64,000 bases of DNA from Streptomyces lucensis JCM 4490 (GCF_014650035.1 NZ_BMUE01000017.1:1-64000), one strand, 5' to 3'. Positions 31,232 to 41,975 are shown, numbered from the stretch's first letter. Numbers and translations: made by a program. The notes: generated by a model from the letters alone, not told the origin.

Positions 31232-31744
31232 TCACCCCACCGGCTCGATGACGTCGGCCAGGAGCCGGCGCAGCCGGGCCACCCCGCGCGCGGCGTGGGA
31301 CCGGGCCGTGCCCACCGGGCAGCCCAGCGTCTGGGCGACCTGCCGGTCGGGCAGGTCCTGGTAGTAGCGCAGGACGACGGCGGCCCGCTGGCGCGGCGTC
31401 AGCTGTGCGAGCGCCGCCTCCAGCCGGGAACGCTCCGCGACGGTCGCGGACATGTCGCCGGCCGCCGCCGTCTCGGGCAGTTCGGCCACGGGCCGCTCCC
31501 CCCACCAGCGCCGCCGGGCCGAGCGGGCCGCGGCCCGCGCCAGCACCTTGCGCACATAGGCCTCCGGCGCCTCGTCGGCGACCTTCGGCCAGACGAACCA
31601 CAGCTTGACCAAGGACTCCTGCAACAGGTCCTCGGCCCGGTGCCGATCCCCTCCGGTGAGCAGACGGGCCAGATGGAACAACACCGACCAGCGGGCCGCC
31701 ACGAACGCGTCGTACTCACCGGCCCGAGTCTGCTCCATCCTCAC
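31232..31744 (-). CDS. ECF RNA polymerase sigma factor, SigE-family (Streptomyces type)
   Basis: A 170-aa sigma factor. Region 2 contains AEDLLQESLVKLWFVWPKV and YVRKVLARAAARSARRRWW. Region 4 contains LTPRQRAAVVLRYYQDLPDRQVAQTL with the helix-turn-helix CPVGTARSHAARGVARLR. This is the compact SigE-family architecture common in actinomycetes, not the zinc anti-sigma-regulated type. The GTG at 31744 is used; the ATG two codons in (31738) is equally plausible with GGGAA upstream. It heads a likely four-gene operon with the membrane protein and two glycosyltransferases. Its promoter targets are unknown. Confidence 0.93.
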   Translation of the reverse strand: MRMEQTRAGEYDAFVAARWSVLFHLARLLTGGDRHRAEDLLQESLVKLWFVWPKVADEAPEAYVRKVLARAAARSARRRWWGERPVAELPETAAAGDMSATVAERSRLEAALAQLTPRQRAAVVLRYYQDLPDRQVAQTLGCPVGTARSHAARGVARLRRLLADVIEPVG

Positions 31745-31930
31745 GGTTCCCGTCCTCGCCGGCTGTCTCCATCAGGGAAAAGTCCCTGGACCCCCTCGCG
31801 CGCTGCACTCGGCGTGCGTGATCCGCGTCACGCACAGCTGTCGCACAGGCCCAGGGGAGTGTCTCGCACGGCCCCCGGCACGGGTTCGGGCGGCCCCGGG
31901 CGGCGGTGAGGGGACCGGCGGACGGGCAGG

Positions 31931-34174
<2,244 letters not shown>

Positions 34175-34373
34175 CTGTCGGCCCCTCTTCCAGTGGCTCG
34201 CCACGGGGCGGCGAGCGGCCGTGCGGAAGGGCCGGTGGTGCCCCGCGGCACACCCGGCCGCCCGGTACGGCTGCGCGCGGCGGCTCCCCAACGTGTCGTC
34301 CTTCCCTCTGTTCTGCCCAGTGCGTGCGTCGCACTCACGTTTCCCCGGGGCGTGCCCGGTCGTTGAGTCCCGC

Positions 34374-35597
34374 GTGAGGCACGTACAAGGACGCGCGCGG
34401 CGCGCGCGAGCCGCGCTGGCCGCGGCAGTGATGTGGACAGGGTTGCTGGGCGGCTGCACCGCCGACGGATCGGGCCCGCTGGGCCTGGGCGGGGCGGTCG
34501 GCGGGCCCCCCGCCCCCGAGGACGTCATCCGGGTGACCCCCGACGACGGCAGCAAGGCCGTACGACCGGGGGACCGGCTGCGGGTAAGGGTGCCGGGCGG
34601 GCGCCTGGAGAAGGTCACCGTCGTCGAGTCGCGGGACGCGCAGAACTCCCCGGTCCCCGGGCGCATCAGCGACGACGGGCTGACCTGGCGGCCCGACCGG
34701 GACCGGCTGGCGCTCGCCGCCCGCTACACCGTCGACGTGGTCGCGCTGGACTCCAGGGGCCGCCGCTCGGCCCGGCACACCACCTTCACCACCTACGTAC
34801 CCGACGAGCGGTTCATCGGCTACGTCACCCCCGAGAACCGCGCCACCGTCGGCACCGGGATGATCGTCTCCCTCGCCTTCAGCCGGGAGATCCGCGACCG
34901 CGCCGCGGTCGAACGCGCCGTTCACGTCAGCGCGCGGCCCCCTGTGGACATCCGCCCGCACTGGTTCGGCAAGGACCGGCTGGACTTCCGACCCGAGCAC
35001 TACTGGAAGCCCGGCACCGAGGTGACCGTCGACCTCCACCTGCGGGACGTCGAAGGGGCGCCCGGCGTCTACGGTCTGCAGGACAAGACGTTCTCCTTCA
35101 CCGTCGGCCGCAGCCAGGTCTCGCTGGTCGACGCGGCCAGGCACACCATGGACGTGCGGCGCGACGGACAGCTCCTCGCCACCGTGCCCATCACGGCGGG
35201 CGCCCCCAAGCACCCGACCTACAACGGGAAGATGGTGGTGATGGACATGCTGGAGGTGACCCGCATGAACAGCCGCACGGTCGGCTTCGGCGGCGAGTAC
35301 GACATCCCCGACGTCCCGCACGCCATGAAGCTCACCGACTCCGGCACCTTCCTGCACGGCAACTACTGGGCCCCGGACGCCCCCGGCCAGGTCAACGTCA
35401 GCCACGGGTGCGTGGGGCTGATGGACGTCAAGGGCGGCAGTTCGGACACCCCGGCGGGCTGGTTCTTCGACCGCAGCCTCGTCGGCGACGTCGTCGAAGT
35501 CGTGCACAGCAAGGACAAAACGGTCTCTCCCGACAACGGCCTCGGCGGGTGGAACATGGGCTGGAAGGATTGGAAAGCGGGCAGCGCGGTGAAGTAG
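34374..35597 (+). CDS. Lipoprotein L,D-transpeptidase (YkuD) with Ig-like domain, copy 1
   Basis: 407 aa. Signal peptide (RARRARAALAAAVMWTGL) ends in the lipobox LLGGC. Two Ig-like modules follow (RVRVPGGRLEKVTVVESRD and TPENRATVGTGMIVSLAF), then a YkuD domain whose active site HGNYWAPDAPG, SHGCVGLMDV carries the catalytic cysteine near residue 345. It should cross-link peptidoglycan (3-3 linkages) outside the membrane. GTG 34374 is chosen because it leads directly into the signal peptide. A paralogue follows on the same strand, 159 bp downstream. Length and layout match actinobacterial LdtMt2-like enzymes. Confidence 0.94.
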   Translation: MRHVQGRARRARAALAAAVMWTGLLGGCTADGSGPLGLGGAVGGPPAPEDVIRVTPDDGSKAVRPGDRLRVRVPGGRLEKVTVVESRDAQNSPVPGRISDDGLTWRPDRDRLALAARYTVDVVALDSRGRRSARHTTFTTYVPDERFIGYVTPENRATVGTGMIVSLAFSREIRDRAAVERAVHVSARPPVDIRPHWFGKDRLDFRPEHYWKPGTEVTVDLHLRDVEGAPGVYGLQDKTFSFTVGRSQVSLVDAARHTMDVRRDGQLLATVPITAGAPKHPTYNGKMVVMDMLEVTRMNSRTVGFGGEYDIPDVPHAMKLTDSGTFLHGNYWAPDAPGQVNVSHGCVGLMDVKGGSSDTPAGWFFDRSLVGDVVEVVHSKDKTVSPDNGLGGWNMGWKDWKAGSAVK

Positions 35598-35756
35598 CCA
35601 GGTGAGGGGCGGGGTTCGGGGAGCGGGCGCCGGGCGGAAGTTGCGACGTAACGGTGACATCCGCCGGACGCCCCGCTCCTGACCGGGCGGTTAATATTCG
35701 CGCACCGGTGTGGTGGGGAGCGCGGGCCTGAGCTGGTCCGGGGAGGGGAGAGCAAG

Positions 35757-36995
35757 TTGAACGTGCGGCCTGTTTCGGGGGCGTCGGCGGCGGGGCGGCG
35801 AGGTCGTAGGGGGCTGGCGCTGACGGCCGGCGCGCTCGTGCTGTCGCTCGCCGCGTGCGGCGGGGGAGGCGGCTCGGGTTCGGGTTCGGGCTCGGGGGAC
35901 GGCAAGGGCAAGGGCGGTGCCGGGAAGGGCGGGCAGTCGGTGGCCGCCGTCAGCATCTCGCCCAAGGCCGGCGCCACCGGCGTGGACACCAGCGGCGCCC
36001 TGAAGGTGAACGTCGCCAAGGGCAAGCTGACCGAGGTCACCGTCAAGGACGCCAAGGGCGCGAAGATAGCCGGCGCCATATCCGGCGGTGGCGCCTCCTG
36101 GACGCCGTCGACCCACCTGGCCGCCGGCACCAAGTACCTGGTGCACGCGGTCGCCAAGGACTCCGAGGGCCGCGAGGCCGCCGAGGACTCGTCGTTCACG
36201 ACGCTGACCCCGAAGAACACCTTCACCGGCTACTTCACCCCCGAGGACGGCTCCACCGTCGGTGTGGGCATGCCGTTCTCCATACGCTTCACCCGGGGCA
36301 TCACCAGCCCGGACGCGGTCGAGAAGGCCGTCCGCATCAAGACCGAGCCGGCCGTCGACGTCGAGGGCCACTGGTTCGGCAACGACCGCCTGGACTTCCG
36401 CCCCGAGAAGTACTGGAAGGAAGGCACGAAGGTCACCGTCGACCTCGACCTGGACGGCGTCGAGGGCCGCGACGGCGTCTACGGCAAGCAGCGCAAGACC
36501 GTGAAGTTCACCATCGGCCGCAACCAGGTCTCCGTCGTGGACGCCAAGAAGCACACGATGAAGGTCACCCAGGACGGCAAGGTCGTGAAGACCATCCCCG
36601 TCACCACCGGCAAGCCCGGTTACGACACCTGGAACGGCCAGATGGTCATGAGCGAGAAGCTGACCGTCACCCGCATGAACGGCGAGACCGTCGGCTACGG
36701 CGGCGAGTACGACATCAAGGACGTCCCGCACGCCATCCGCCTCACCACCTCCGGCACCTTCATCCACGGCAACTACTGGGGCGGCGGCGCCTTCGGCAAC
36801 TACAACGCCAGCCACGGCTGCGTGGGCCTGCGCGACGTGCGCGGCGGTTACGACAAGAACGTCCCGGCGGCCTGGTTCTTCAACCACTCGATGGTCGGCG
36901 ACGTGGTCGTCGTCAAGCACTCCCACGACCGCACGGTGGACCCGGCCAACGGCCTCAACGGCTGGAACATGTCCTGGGCCGACTGGAAGAAGTAG
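35757..36995 (+). CDS. Lipoprotein L,D-transpeptidase (YkuD) with Ig-like domain, copy 2
   Basis: 412 aa. The lipobox LSLAAC follows a short signal peptide, then a Gly/Ser-rich tether (GGGGGSGSGSGSGDG). Ig-like modules (NVAKGKLTEVTVKDAKG; TPEDGSTVGVGMPFSIRF) precede the YkuD domain with HGNYWGGGAFG and SHGCVGLRDV (catalytic Cys near residue 354). The architecture is the same as the upstream paralogue, with a longer low-complexity tether. Start is TTG 35757, supported by AGGGGAG 6-7 nt upstream. A strong terminator follows at 37008. It should modify peptidoglycan cross-links at the cell surface. Confidence 0.94.
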   Translation: MNVRPVSGASAAGRRGRRGLALTAGALVLSLAACGGGGGSGSGSGSGDGKGKGGAGKGGQSVAAVSISPKAGATGVDTSGALKVNVAKGKLTEVTVKDAKGAKIAGAISGGGASWTPSTHLAAGTKYLVHAVAKDSEGREAAEDSSFTTLTPKNTFTGYFTPEDGSTVGVGMPFSIRFTRGITSPDAVEKAVRIKTEPAVDVEGHWFGNDRLDFRPEKYWKEGTKVTVDLDLDGVEGRDGVYGKQRKTVKFTIGRNQVSVVDAKKHTMKVTQDGKVVKTIPVTTGKPGYDTWNGQMVMSEKLTVTRMNGETVGYGGEYDIKDVPHAIRLTTSGTFIHGNYWGGGAFGNYNASHGCVGLRDVRGGYDKNVPAAWFFNHSMVGDVVVVKHSHDRTVDPANGLNGWNMSWADWKK

Positions 36996-37007
36996 GCGTC
37001 GTCCGTC

Positions 37008-37048
37008 GGGTGGGCCCGGTGCCGTGAGGAACGGCACCGGGCCCACCC
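37008..37048 (+). terminator. Strong hairpin terminator after L,D-transpeptidase 2
   Basis: Perfect 18-bp inverted repeat at 37008-37025 and 37031-37048 (outer arm GGGTGGGCCCGGTGCCGT), loop GAGGA. It begins 13 bp after the stop codon. No T-tract, as is usual in this genus. Confidence 0.9.
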
Positions 37049-37053
37049 GCGTC

Positions 37054-37217
37054 AGCCCCCGTGCTGTGCCTGTCCGGGGGGCGACCCCCAGGCCCCCGGC
37101 CGGTTGTGACCGACGGCACGACGGCGGCGCCCGTTAGCCCCCGTGCTGTGCCTGTCTGGGGGGCGACCCCCAGGCCCCCGGCCGGTTGTGACCGACGGCA
37201 CGACGGCGGCGCCCGTT
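37054..37217. repeat. 82-bp intergenic tandem duplication
   Basis: Two copies, 37054-37135 and 37136-37217, differ by one base (C/T in CTGTCCGGGG). Each unit contains a GGGGGCGACCCCC hairpin and a CCCCCGGCCGG stretch. The third start (AGCCCCCGTTAACC at 37218) matches for nine bases and then leaves the repeat, 22 bp before the enoyl-CoA hydratase start. The GGGGGCGACCCCCAGGCCCCC core resembles a dispersed Streptomyces intergenic sequence known to me from memory. Confidence 0.92.
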
Positions 37218-37239
37218 AGCCCCCGTTAACCTGCTCACC

Positions 37240-38007
37240 ATGACCGTCAATCTCGAAGTCGCCGAAGGTGTCGGAACGCTGCGGCTGGACCGGCCGCCGA
37301 TGAACGCGCTGGACGTGGCCACCCAGGACCGGCTGAAGGAACTCGCCGAGGAGGCCACGCGCCGCGACGACGTGCGCGCCGTGGTGATCTACGGCGGCGA
37401 GCGGGTGTTCGCGGCGGGCGCGGACATCAAGGAGATGCAGGCCATGGATCACACCGCGATGATCCTGCGCGCCCGCGCCCTCCAGGACTCCTTCACCGCC
37501 GTGGCCCGCATCCCCAAGCCCGTCGTCGCCGCCATCACCGGCTACGCGCTCGGTGGCGGCTGCGAGCTGGCGCTGTGCGCCGACTACCGCATCGCCGCCG
37601 ACAACGCCAAGCTCGGCCAGCCCGAGATCCTGCTCGGCCTCGTCCCGGGCGCCGGCGGCACCCAGCGCCTGCCCCGGCTGGTCGGGCCCTCCAAGGCCAA
37701 GGACCTGATCTTCACGGGCCGCCAGGTCAAGGCCGACGAGGCCCTCGCCATCGGCCTGGTGGACCGGGTCGTCCCCGCCGCCGAGGTGTACGAGCAGGCG
37801 CACGCCTGGGCCGCCAGGCTCGCCCAGGGCCCGGCGATCGCCCTGCGCGCGGCGAAGGAGTCGATCGACACCGGTCTGGAGACCGACATCGACACCGGGC
37901 TCGCCGTCGAACGGAACTGGTTCGCGGGGCTGTTCGCCACCGAGGACCGCGACCGGGGGATGCGCAGCTTCGTGGAGGAGGGGCCGGGCAAGGCCAAGTT
38001 CCTCTGA
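37240..38007 (+). CDS. Enoyl-CoA hydratase/isomerase (crotonase fold)
   Basis: A 255-aa cytosolic enzyme of full family length. It has the crotonase oxyanion-hole segments AAGADIKEMQAMD and GYALGGGCELALCADYRIAA. The catalytic glutamates are in the expected places, GQPEILLGLVPGAGGTQRLPR. The C-terminal part is FATEDRDRGMRSFVEEGPGKAKF. It hydrates enoyl-CoA in beta-oxidation or a related acyl-CoA pathway. The specific substrate is not visible. ATG 37240 begins just after an 82-bp tandem duplication, which may include its promoter. No operon partner on the same strand is close. Confidence 0.94.
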   Translation: MTVNLEVAEGVGTLRLDRPPMNALDVATQDRLKELAEEATRRDDVRAVVIYGGERVFAAGADIKEMQAMDHTAMILRARALQDSFTAVARIPKPVVAAITGYALGGGCELALCADYRIAADNAKLGQPEILLGLVPGAGGTQRLPRLVGPSKAKDLIFTGRQVKADEALAIGLVDRVVPAAEVYEQAHAWAARLAQGPAIALRAAKESIDTGLETDIDTGLAVERNWFAGLFATEDRDRGMRSFVEEGPGKAKFL

Positions 38008-38305
38008 GCGTCAGCGGTGCGACATCCCCGTAACTCCTTGTGGGGGACTTGCAATTGACGCGTTGTCCTATCCGGATCCCTCGATGGGGCGGTTTGTGGG
38101 CGCCTTGGGGTGTCCTTGACCCTGCCTCGTCGAGGGAGCCTGACGATTGCCCCGAAGTGAGCCGTCGCCGCAGGTCAACCCGGGCGCACCGGACGCCGGT
38201 ATGTCGTCGGCATATGCCGATCGACCGGCGCGCGAAGGGGGCGCATGGGGGGCGCATTCCTTCGGAACGGCCCCCGGCACGGTTCGGGGCCGCCATCATG
38301 GGGGC

Positions 38306-38827
38306 ATGGCGGGGCTGGAGGGCATCGAACAGCCGCGGGGACACAGCCGTGCGGCCGCGGCACGCTGGTCGCCCGCGGTCGAGGACGAACAGGCGCTGAA
38401 GGCGCTCGAACTGTTCGGGAACCCCACGGAGGCGGAGGTGCCGCTGCCGTCCCGCCCGGAGTCCGCCGCCACCGCACGCCGGCTCGCCCAGGTCGTCGCG
38501 CTGCGCACCTGGCGGCTGACCCCCAAGCTCACCGAGGACGTCGTCTTACTGGTGTCCGAGCTCGTCGGCAACGCCGTACGGCACACCGGCGCCCGCGTCT
38601 TCGGCCTGCGGATGCGCCGCCGGCCCGGCTGGATCCGCATCGAGGTCCGCGATCCGTCGCGCGGGTTGCCCTGCCTGATGCCGGTCCAGGAGATGGACGT
38701 CAGCGGCCGGGGCCTGTTCCTCGTCGACAAGCTCGCCGACCGGTGGGGCGTGGACCTGCTCCCGCGCGGCAAGACCACCTGGTTCGAGATGCGGGTCGCC
38801 GACCGTCAGGGCCCCTCCGCCGGGTGA
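38306..38827 (+). CDS. HATPase_c ATP-binding protein (RsbW-like) with TTA codon
   Basis: 173 aa. About 55 divergent N-terminal residues precede a GHKL domain with N-box LLVSELVGNAVRHTG, the DPSRGLP loop, and GRGLFLVDKLADRWGV (G2). Leucine 81, at the edge of the N-box, is encoded by TTA at 38546-38548, so expression probably requires bldA. Such proteins act as anti-sigma kinases or are orphan. No sigma or anti-anti-sigma gene adjoins. ATG 38306 is used, with only GGGGG one base upstream, so the transcript could be leaderless. The 298-bp gap before it has no gene. Confidence 0.87.
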   Translation: MAGLEGIEQPRGHSRAAAARWSPAVEDEQALKALELFGNPTEAEVPLPSRPESAATARRLAQVVALRTWRLTPKLTEDVVLLVSELVGNAVRHTGARVFGLRMRRRPGWIRIEVRDPSRGLPCLMPVQEMDVSGRGLFLVDKLADRWGVDLLPRGKTTWFEMRVADRQGPSAG

Positions 38828-38895
38828 GTCCCCCGCGACCCGGGAATATCCCTCGAACCGACTAATCGGCGGTTTTCCAGCCCATCACCCCTTAA

Positions 38896-39714
38896 ATGGT
38901 GCGGGTGACCACGACCAACCGACGCGAGGTGCTGCGCGCGGGCGCCGGGCTCGCCGCCGGCGGCGCGCTCGCCGCCGGTTGCGGTCCCGGTCCGGCCGCC
39001 CTGCCCACCGGCCCCGCGTCCGCCCCCGTGTCCCCGTCCCCGTCCGCGGCCCGCGCGTCCGGCCGCACCGAGGTCACCGCACAGGCCGCCCCCGCCCCCC
39101 GCGCCTACCCCGGACGGCCCGCCCAGATCACCCACGGCCCGCGCACCCGCCCCCGGGTCGCCCTGACCTTCCACGGCCAGGGAGACCCCGCCCTGGCCCA
39201 CTCCCTGCTCGGCGAGGCCGAGCGGCACGGCGCCCGGCTCACCGTGCTCGCCGTCGGCACCTGGCTGGACGAGCACCCCGACATCGCCCGGCGCATCCTC
39301 GACGGCGGCCACGACCTCGGCAACCACACCCAGCGGCACGCCGCCGTCAACGCCATGTCCGAGGCCGACGCGCGCCGGGAGATCACCCACTGCGCCGACC
39401 GGCTGCGGCGGCTGACCGGTTCCATCGGCACCTGGTTCCGGCCCTCCCGGGCCCCCACCGCCTCCCCGCTCGTCGCCCGGCTGGCCCGCGCGGCGGGCTA
39501 CCCGCACGTGCTGTCGTACGACGTCGACTCGCTCGACTACACCCGCCCCGGCCCCGCCGCCGTCACCCGCAAGGTCCTCGCCGACGTCACCAACGGGTCG
39601 GTGGTGAGCCTGCACTTCGGATATCCGGGCACGGTCACCGCCCTGCCCGACATCCTCCACGAACTCGACCGGCGCGGGCTGCGCGCGGTCACCACCACGG
39701 AGCTGCTGAGCTGA
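38896..39714 (+). CDS. Polysaccharide-deacetylase-like lipoprotein with altered motif 1
   Basis: 272 aa. N-terminus has twin arginine (TTNRREVLRAGAGLAAGG) and lipobox LAAGC, so it is probably an exported lipoprotein. A Ser/Pro/Ala linker leads to a NodB-like fold. The usual TFDD motif reads TFHGQGDP, while motif 2 is intact as GNHTQRHAAV and motif 3 is altered as FRPSRAP. The catalytic aspartate of motif 1 seems missing or displaced, so activity is uncertain. Its TGA shares an A with the ATG of the following beta-propeller gene (TGATG), so the two are coupled. Carbohydrate deacetylation is inferred from the fold only. Confidence 0.85.
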   Translation: MVRVTTTNRREVLRAGAGLAAGGALAAGCGPGPAALPTGPASAPVSPSPSAARASGRTEVTAQAAPAPRAYPGRPAQITHGPRTRPRVALTFHGQGDPALAHSLLGEAERHGARLTVLAVGTWLDEHPDIARRILDGGHDLGNHTQRHAAVNAMSEADARREITHCADRLRRLTGSIGTWFRPSRAPTASPLVARLARAAGYPHVLSYDVDSLDYTRPGPAAVTRKVLADVTNGSVVSLHFGYPGTVTALPDILHELDRRGLRAVTTTELLS

Positions 39715-40898
39715 TGCGAACCACGAAAGCCGCCCGCCTGCTGGCCACCGGCGCCGCCGTCACCGCCCTGACGCTGCTCTCCGCCTGCGGCGGCGGGGAG
39801 GACCCGGCGGACCGGGCCCGCACCACCACGGCGCCGGTCCGGCCGCGGGTGGACAAGGCCAAGGTGGACGTGCTGCCCGGCATGCCGCCCGTGGAGGACC
39901 CGACCGACCTCTACGCCGCCGACCGGCCGAACCGGCTCTCGCCCGTCGTCAGGGACTTTCCCTCACGGGTGTACGTGCCCAACACCAACTCCAACACGGT
40001 CACCGTCATCGACCCAGCGACCTACCGGGTCGTCGAGACCATCCCGGTCGGCCGCCAGCCCCAGCACGTCGTGCCCTCCTGGGACCTCAAGACCCTCTGG
40101 GTCAACAACGACCTCGGCAACAGCCTGACCCCGATCGACCCGAGGACCGGCCGGGCCGGCAAGCCGGTCGACGTGCACGACCCCTACAACCTGTACTTCA
40201 CGCCGGACGGCAAGTACGCGGTCGTCATGGCGTCCATGGACCGCCAGCTGGTCTTCCGCGACGCGCACACCATGAAGGTCGCCAAGACACTGCCGGTCAG
40301 CTGCTACGGCGTCAACCACGCCGACTTCTCGATCGACGGCCGCTACTTCATCGTCTCCTGCGAGTTCAGCGGCGAGATCCTCAAGGTCGACACCGCGAGG
40401 ATGGAGGTCGTCGCACAGGAGCGGCTGCCGTACCAGGGCGCCATGCCGCAGGACGTCAAGATCTCCCCGGACGGCAAGCTGTTCTACATCGCCGACATGG
40501 TGGCGGGCGGGGTCTGGATCCTCGACGGCGACCGGTTCACCCCGCCCCGGTTCCTCGCCACCGGCAAGGGCGCCCACGGCCTCTACGTCAGCCGCGACTC
40601 CCGCGAGATGTACATCTCCAACCGGGGCGAGGGCACGATCTCGATCTTCGACTTCAGCCGGAACCGGCTCACCAAGAAGTGGCGCCTGCCCGGCGGCGGC
40701 AGCCCCGACATGGGCGGGGTCTCGGCCGACGGCAAGGTCCTGTGGCTCTCCGGGCGCTACAACTCCGAGGTGTACGCCATCGACACCCGCACCGGCGCCG
40801 AGCTGGCCCGCGTCAAGGTCGGCAGCGGCCCGCACGGCCTCGCCGTCTACCCCCAGCCCGGCCGCTACTCGCTCGGGCACACGGGCGTCTTCCGCTGA
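39714..40898 (+). CDS. YncE/YVTN-type beta-propeller lipoprotein
   Basis: 394 aa. Lipobox LLSAC follows a short signal peptide. The body contains YVTN-like repeats such as VYVPNTNSNTVTVIDPATY, LWVNNDLGNSLTPIDP, MYISNRGEGTISIFDF and VLWLSGRYNSEVYAIDTRTG, giving a seven-bladed propeller. Such proteins bind partners or ligands rather than catalyse. It is coupled by TGATG to the upstream deacetylase-like lipoprotein, so they may form a surface pair. The frame stays open far upstream but is a shadow of that gene. Function is not established. Confidence 0.9.
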   Translation: MRTTKAARLLATGAAVTALTLLSACGGGEDPADRARTTTAPVRPRVDKAKVDVLPGMPPVEDPTDLYAADRPNRLSPVVRDFPSRVYVPNTNSNTVTVIDPATYRVVETIPVGRQPQHVVPSWDLKTLWVNNDLGNSLTPIDPRTGRAGKPVDVHDPYNLYFTPDGKYAVVMASMDRQLVFRDAHTMKVAKTLPVSCYGVNHADFSIDGRYFIVSCEFSGEILKVDTARMEVVAQERLPYQGAMPQDVKISPDGKLFYIADMVAGGVWILDGDRFTPPRFLATGKGAHGLYVSRDSREMYISNRGEGTISIFDFSRNRLTKKWRLPGGGSPDMGGVSADGKVLWLSGRYNSEVYAIDTRTGAELARVKVGSGPHGLAVYPQPGRYSLGHTGVFR

Positions 40899-40904
40899 GG
40901 CCGG

Positions 40905-41537
40905 TCAGGGGGCCAGCAGCAGCGCCTCCGCGCCCACCGCGCGGTAACCGGCCGCCTGGAACGCCCGCACGCTACGGGCGTTCCCCGGCGCGACCTGCGC
41001 CCACAGCGGCTCCGTGACCAGGTGCCGGGCGGCGGTCACCAGCAGCCGGCCCAGGCCCCGGTGCCGTGCCGTCTCGTCCACCTCGACCGACACCTCCAGC
41101 CGGCCGCCGACCCCGCGCCCCACGACCAGCACACCGCCGTCCGCCGTCCAGACGCGCACGTCGTCGCGCCGCCCGCGGGCGTAGACGATGCGGGGATGGC
41201 CGGCGTCCTCGATCTCCGTCAGGGCGAGCGGCGGCCCGCCGGGCAGGGGGGAGCCGGCCAGCAGGGCGTCGACGGTCTCGGTCCGCCGTCCCGTCCGTGC
41301 CATGAAGGCGGCGAGGAAGGCGGGGTTCAGCGCCGCGGCGAGCGGGTCGCAGTCCACGGCGGCCAGGGCCTCGCGCACCCACCGCGGGTCCTCGTCCGTG
41401 AAGATCACCGAGTGGGCGGTGAACGACAGCACCCCGGCGTCCCGGGGCGAGTGCTGCGCCACCACGGTCGTGGCGCCGTCCGCCGGCGGGAAGACGCCGT
41501 GCGCCGCCGCTTCGAGGATGTCCCGCAAGGTCTCCAC
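40905..41537 (-). CDS. GNAT-family N-acetyltransferase
   Basis: 210 aa. The C-terminal third has the GNAT acetyl-CoA site: VSVEVDETARHRGLGRLLVT with R-x-x-G-x-G near residue 160, and APGNARSVRAFQAAGYRAVG. The N-terminal part (EAAAHGVFPPADGATTVVAQ, FTDEDPRWVREALAAVDCDP) is specific to this small actinobacterial group. GTG 41537 has GGGGAG at a good distance; longer frames on this strand cross the EF-hand gene and are not credible. It converges on the propeller gene with a 6-bp gap. Substrate unknown. Confidence 0.85.
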   Translation of the reverse strand: METLRDILEAAAHGVFPPADGATTVVAQHSPRDAGVLSFTAHSVIFTDEDPRWVREALAAVDCDPLAAALNPAFLAAFMARTGRRTETVDALLAGSPLPGGPPLALTEIEDAGHPRIVYARGRRDDVRVWTADGGVLVVGRGVGGRLEVSVEVDETARHRGLGRLLVTAARHLVTEPLWAQVAPGNARSVRAFQAAGYRAVGAEALLLAP

Positions 41538-41709
41538 GCCCACACTCCCCGGATTCGCGCCCACTTCGGGGTCCAGACTCGCAGACGTGACCGGTGGCGG
41601 GGACGCCGGCCCGGGTGGGCGCGGCGTTCCGTGCCCGCCGGGGCCGTTAATCTGACCAGCGTCAGTACGCCAGCACGGCATGAGAAACACGAGCAAAAGG
41701 GGCGGATCG

Positions 41710-41922
41710 GTGGCGGACATCGAGGAAGCACGCAAGCAGTTCCAGCGGATCGACGCGGACGGTGACGGATTCATCACCGCAGCGGAGTTCAAGTCCGCCC
41801 TCGCCCAGGGGGGTGACTGGAACGTCACCGACGCGGTGGCGGAGGCCGTCATCCGCACCCGTGACCTCAACGGCGACAAGGTCCTGTCGTTCGACGAGTT
41901 CTGGGCCTACCTGAGCAAGTGA
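41710..41922 (+). CDS. Small EF-hand calcium-binding protein
   Basis: A 70-aa calmodulin-like protein with two EF-hand loops: D15-A-D-G-D-G-F-I-T-A-A-E26 and D52-L-N-G-D-K-V-L-S-F-D-E63. Both have Asp/Asn/Glu at the calcium positions. There is no signal or membrane segment, so it is cytosolic. GTG 41710 (VADIEEARKQF) with AGGGG upstream is preferred. A longer start at 41680 is possible. Small EF-hand proteins of this kind are a known Streptomyces family, but their role is not established. It is followed by a strong hairpin. Confidence 0.9.
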   Translation: MADIEEARKQFQRIDADGDGFITAAEFKSALAQGGDWNVTDAVAEAVIRTRDLNGDKVLSFDEFWAYLSK

Positions 41923-41931
41923 CGTACCCGC

Positions 41932-41975
41932 GAGGGGGCGTCCGTCCCGCGCGAAGCGCGGAGCGGCGCCCCCTC
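41932..41975. terminator. Bidirectional hairpin terminator
   Basis: Outer arms GAGGGGGCG (41932-41940) and CGCCCCCTC (41967-41975), with an inner stem CCGCGC-GAA-GCGCGG (41947-41961). It lies between the EF-hand gene and the convergent ABC ATPase gene, so it can end both. Confidence 0.8.

Noticed and set aside
37054..37217. 82-bp duplication as an insertion element or attachment site
   Set aside because: No terminal inverted repeats, transposase or tRNA lies near it. It is a simple tandem duplication.
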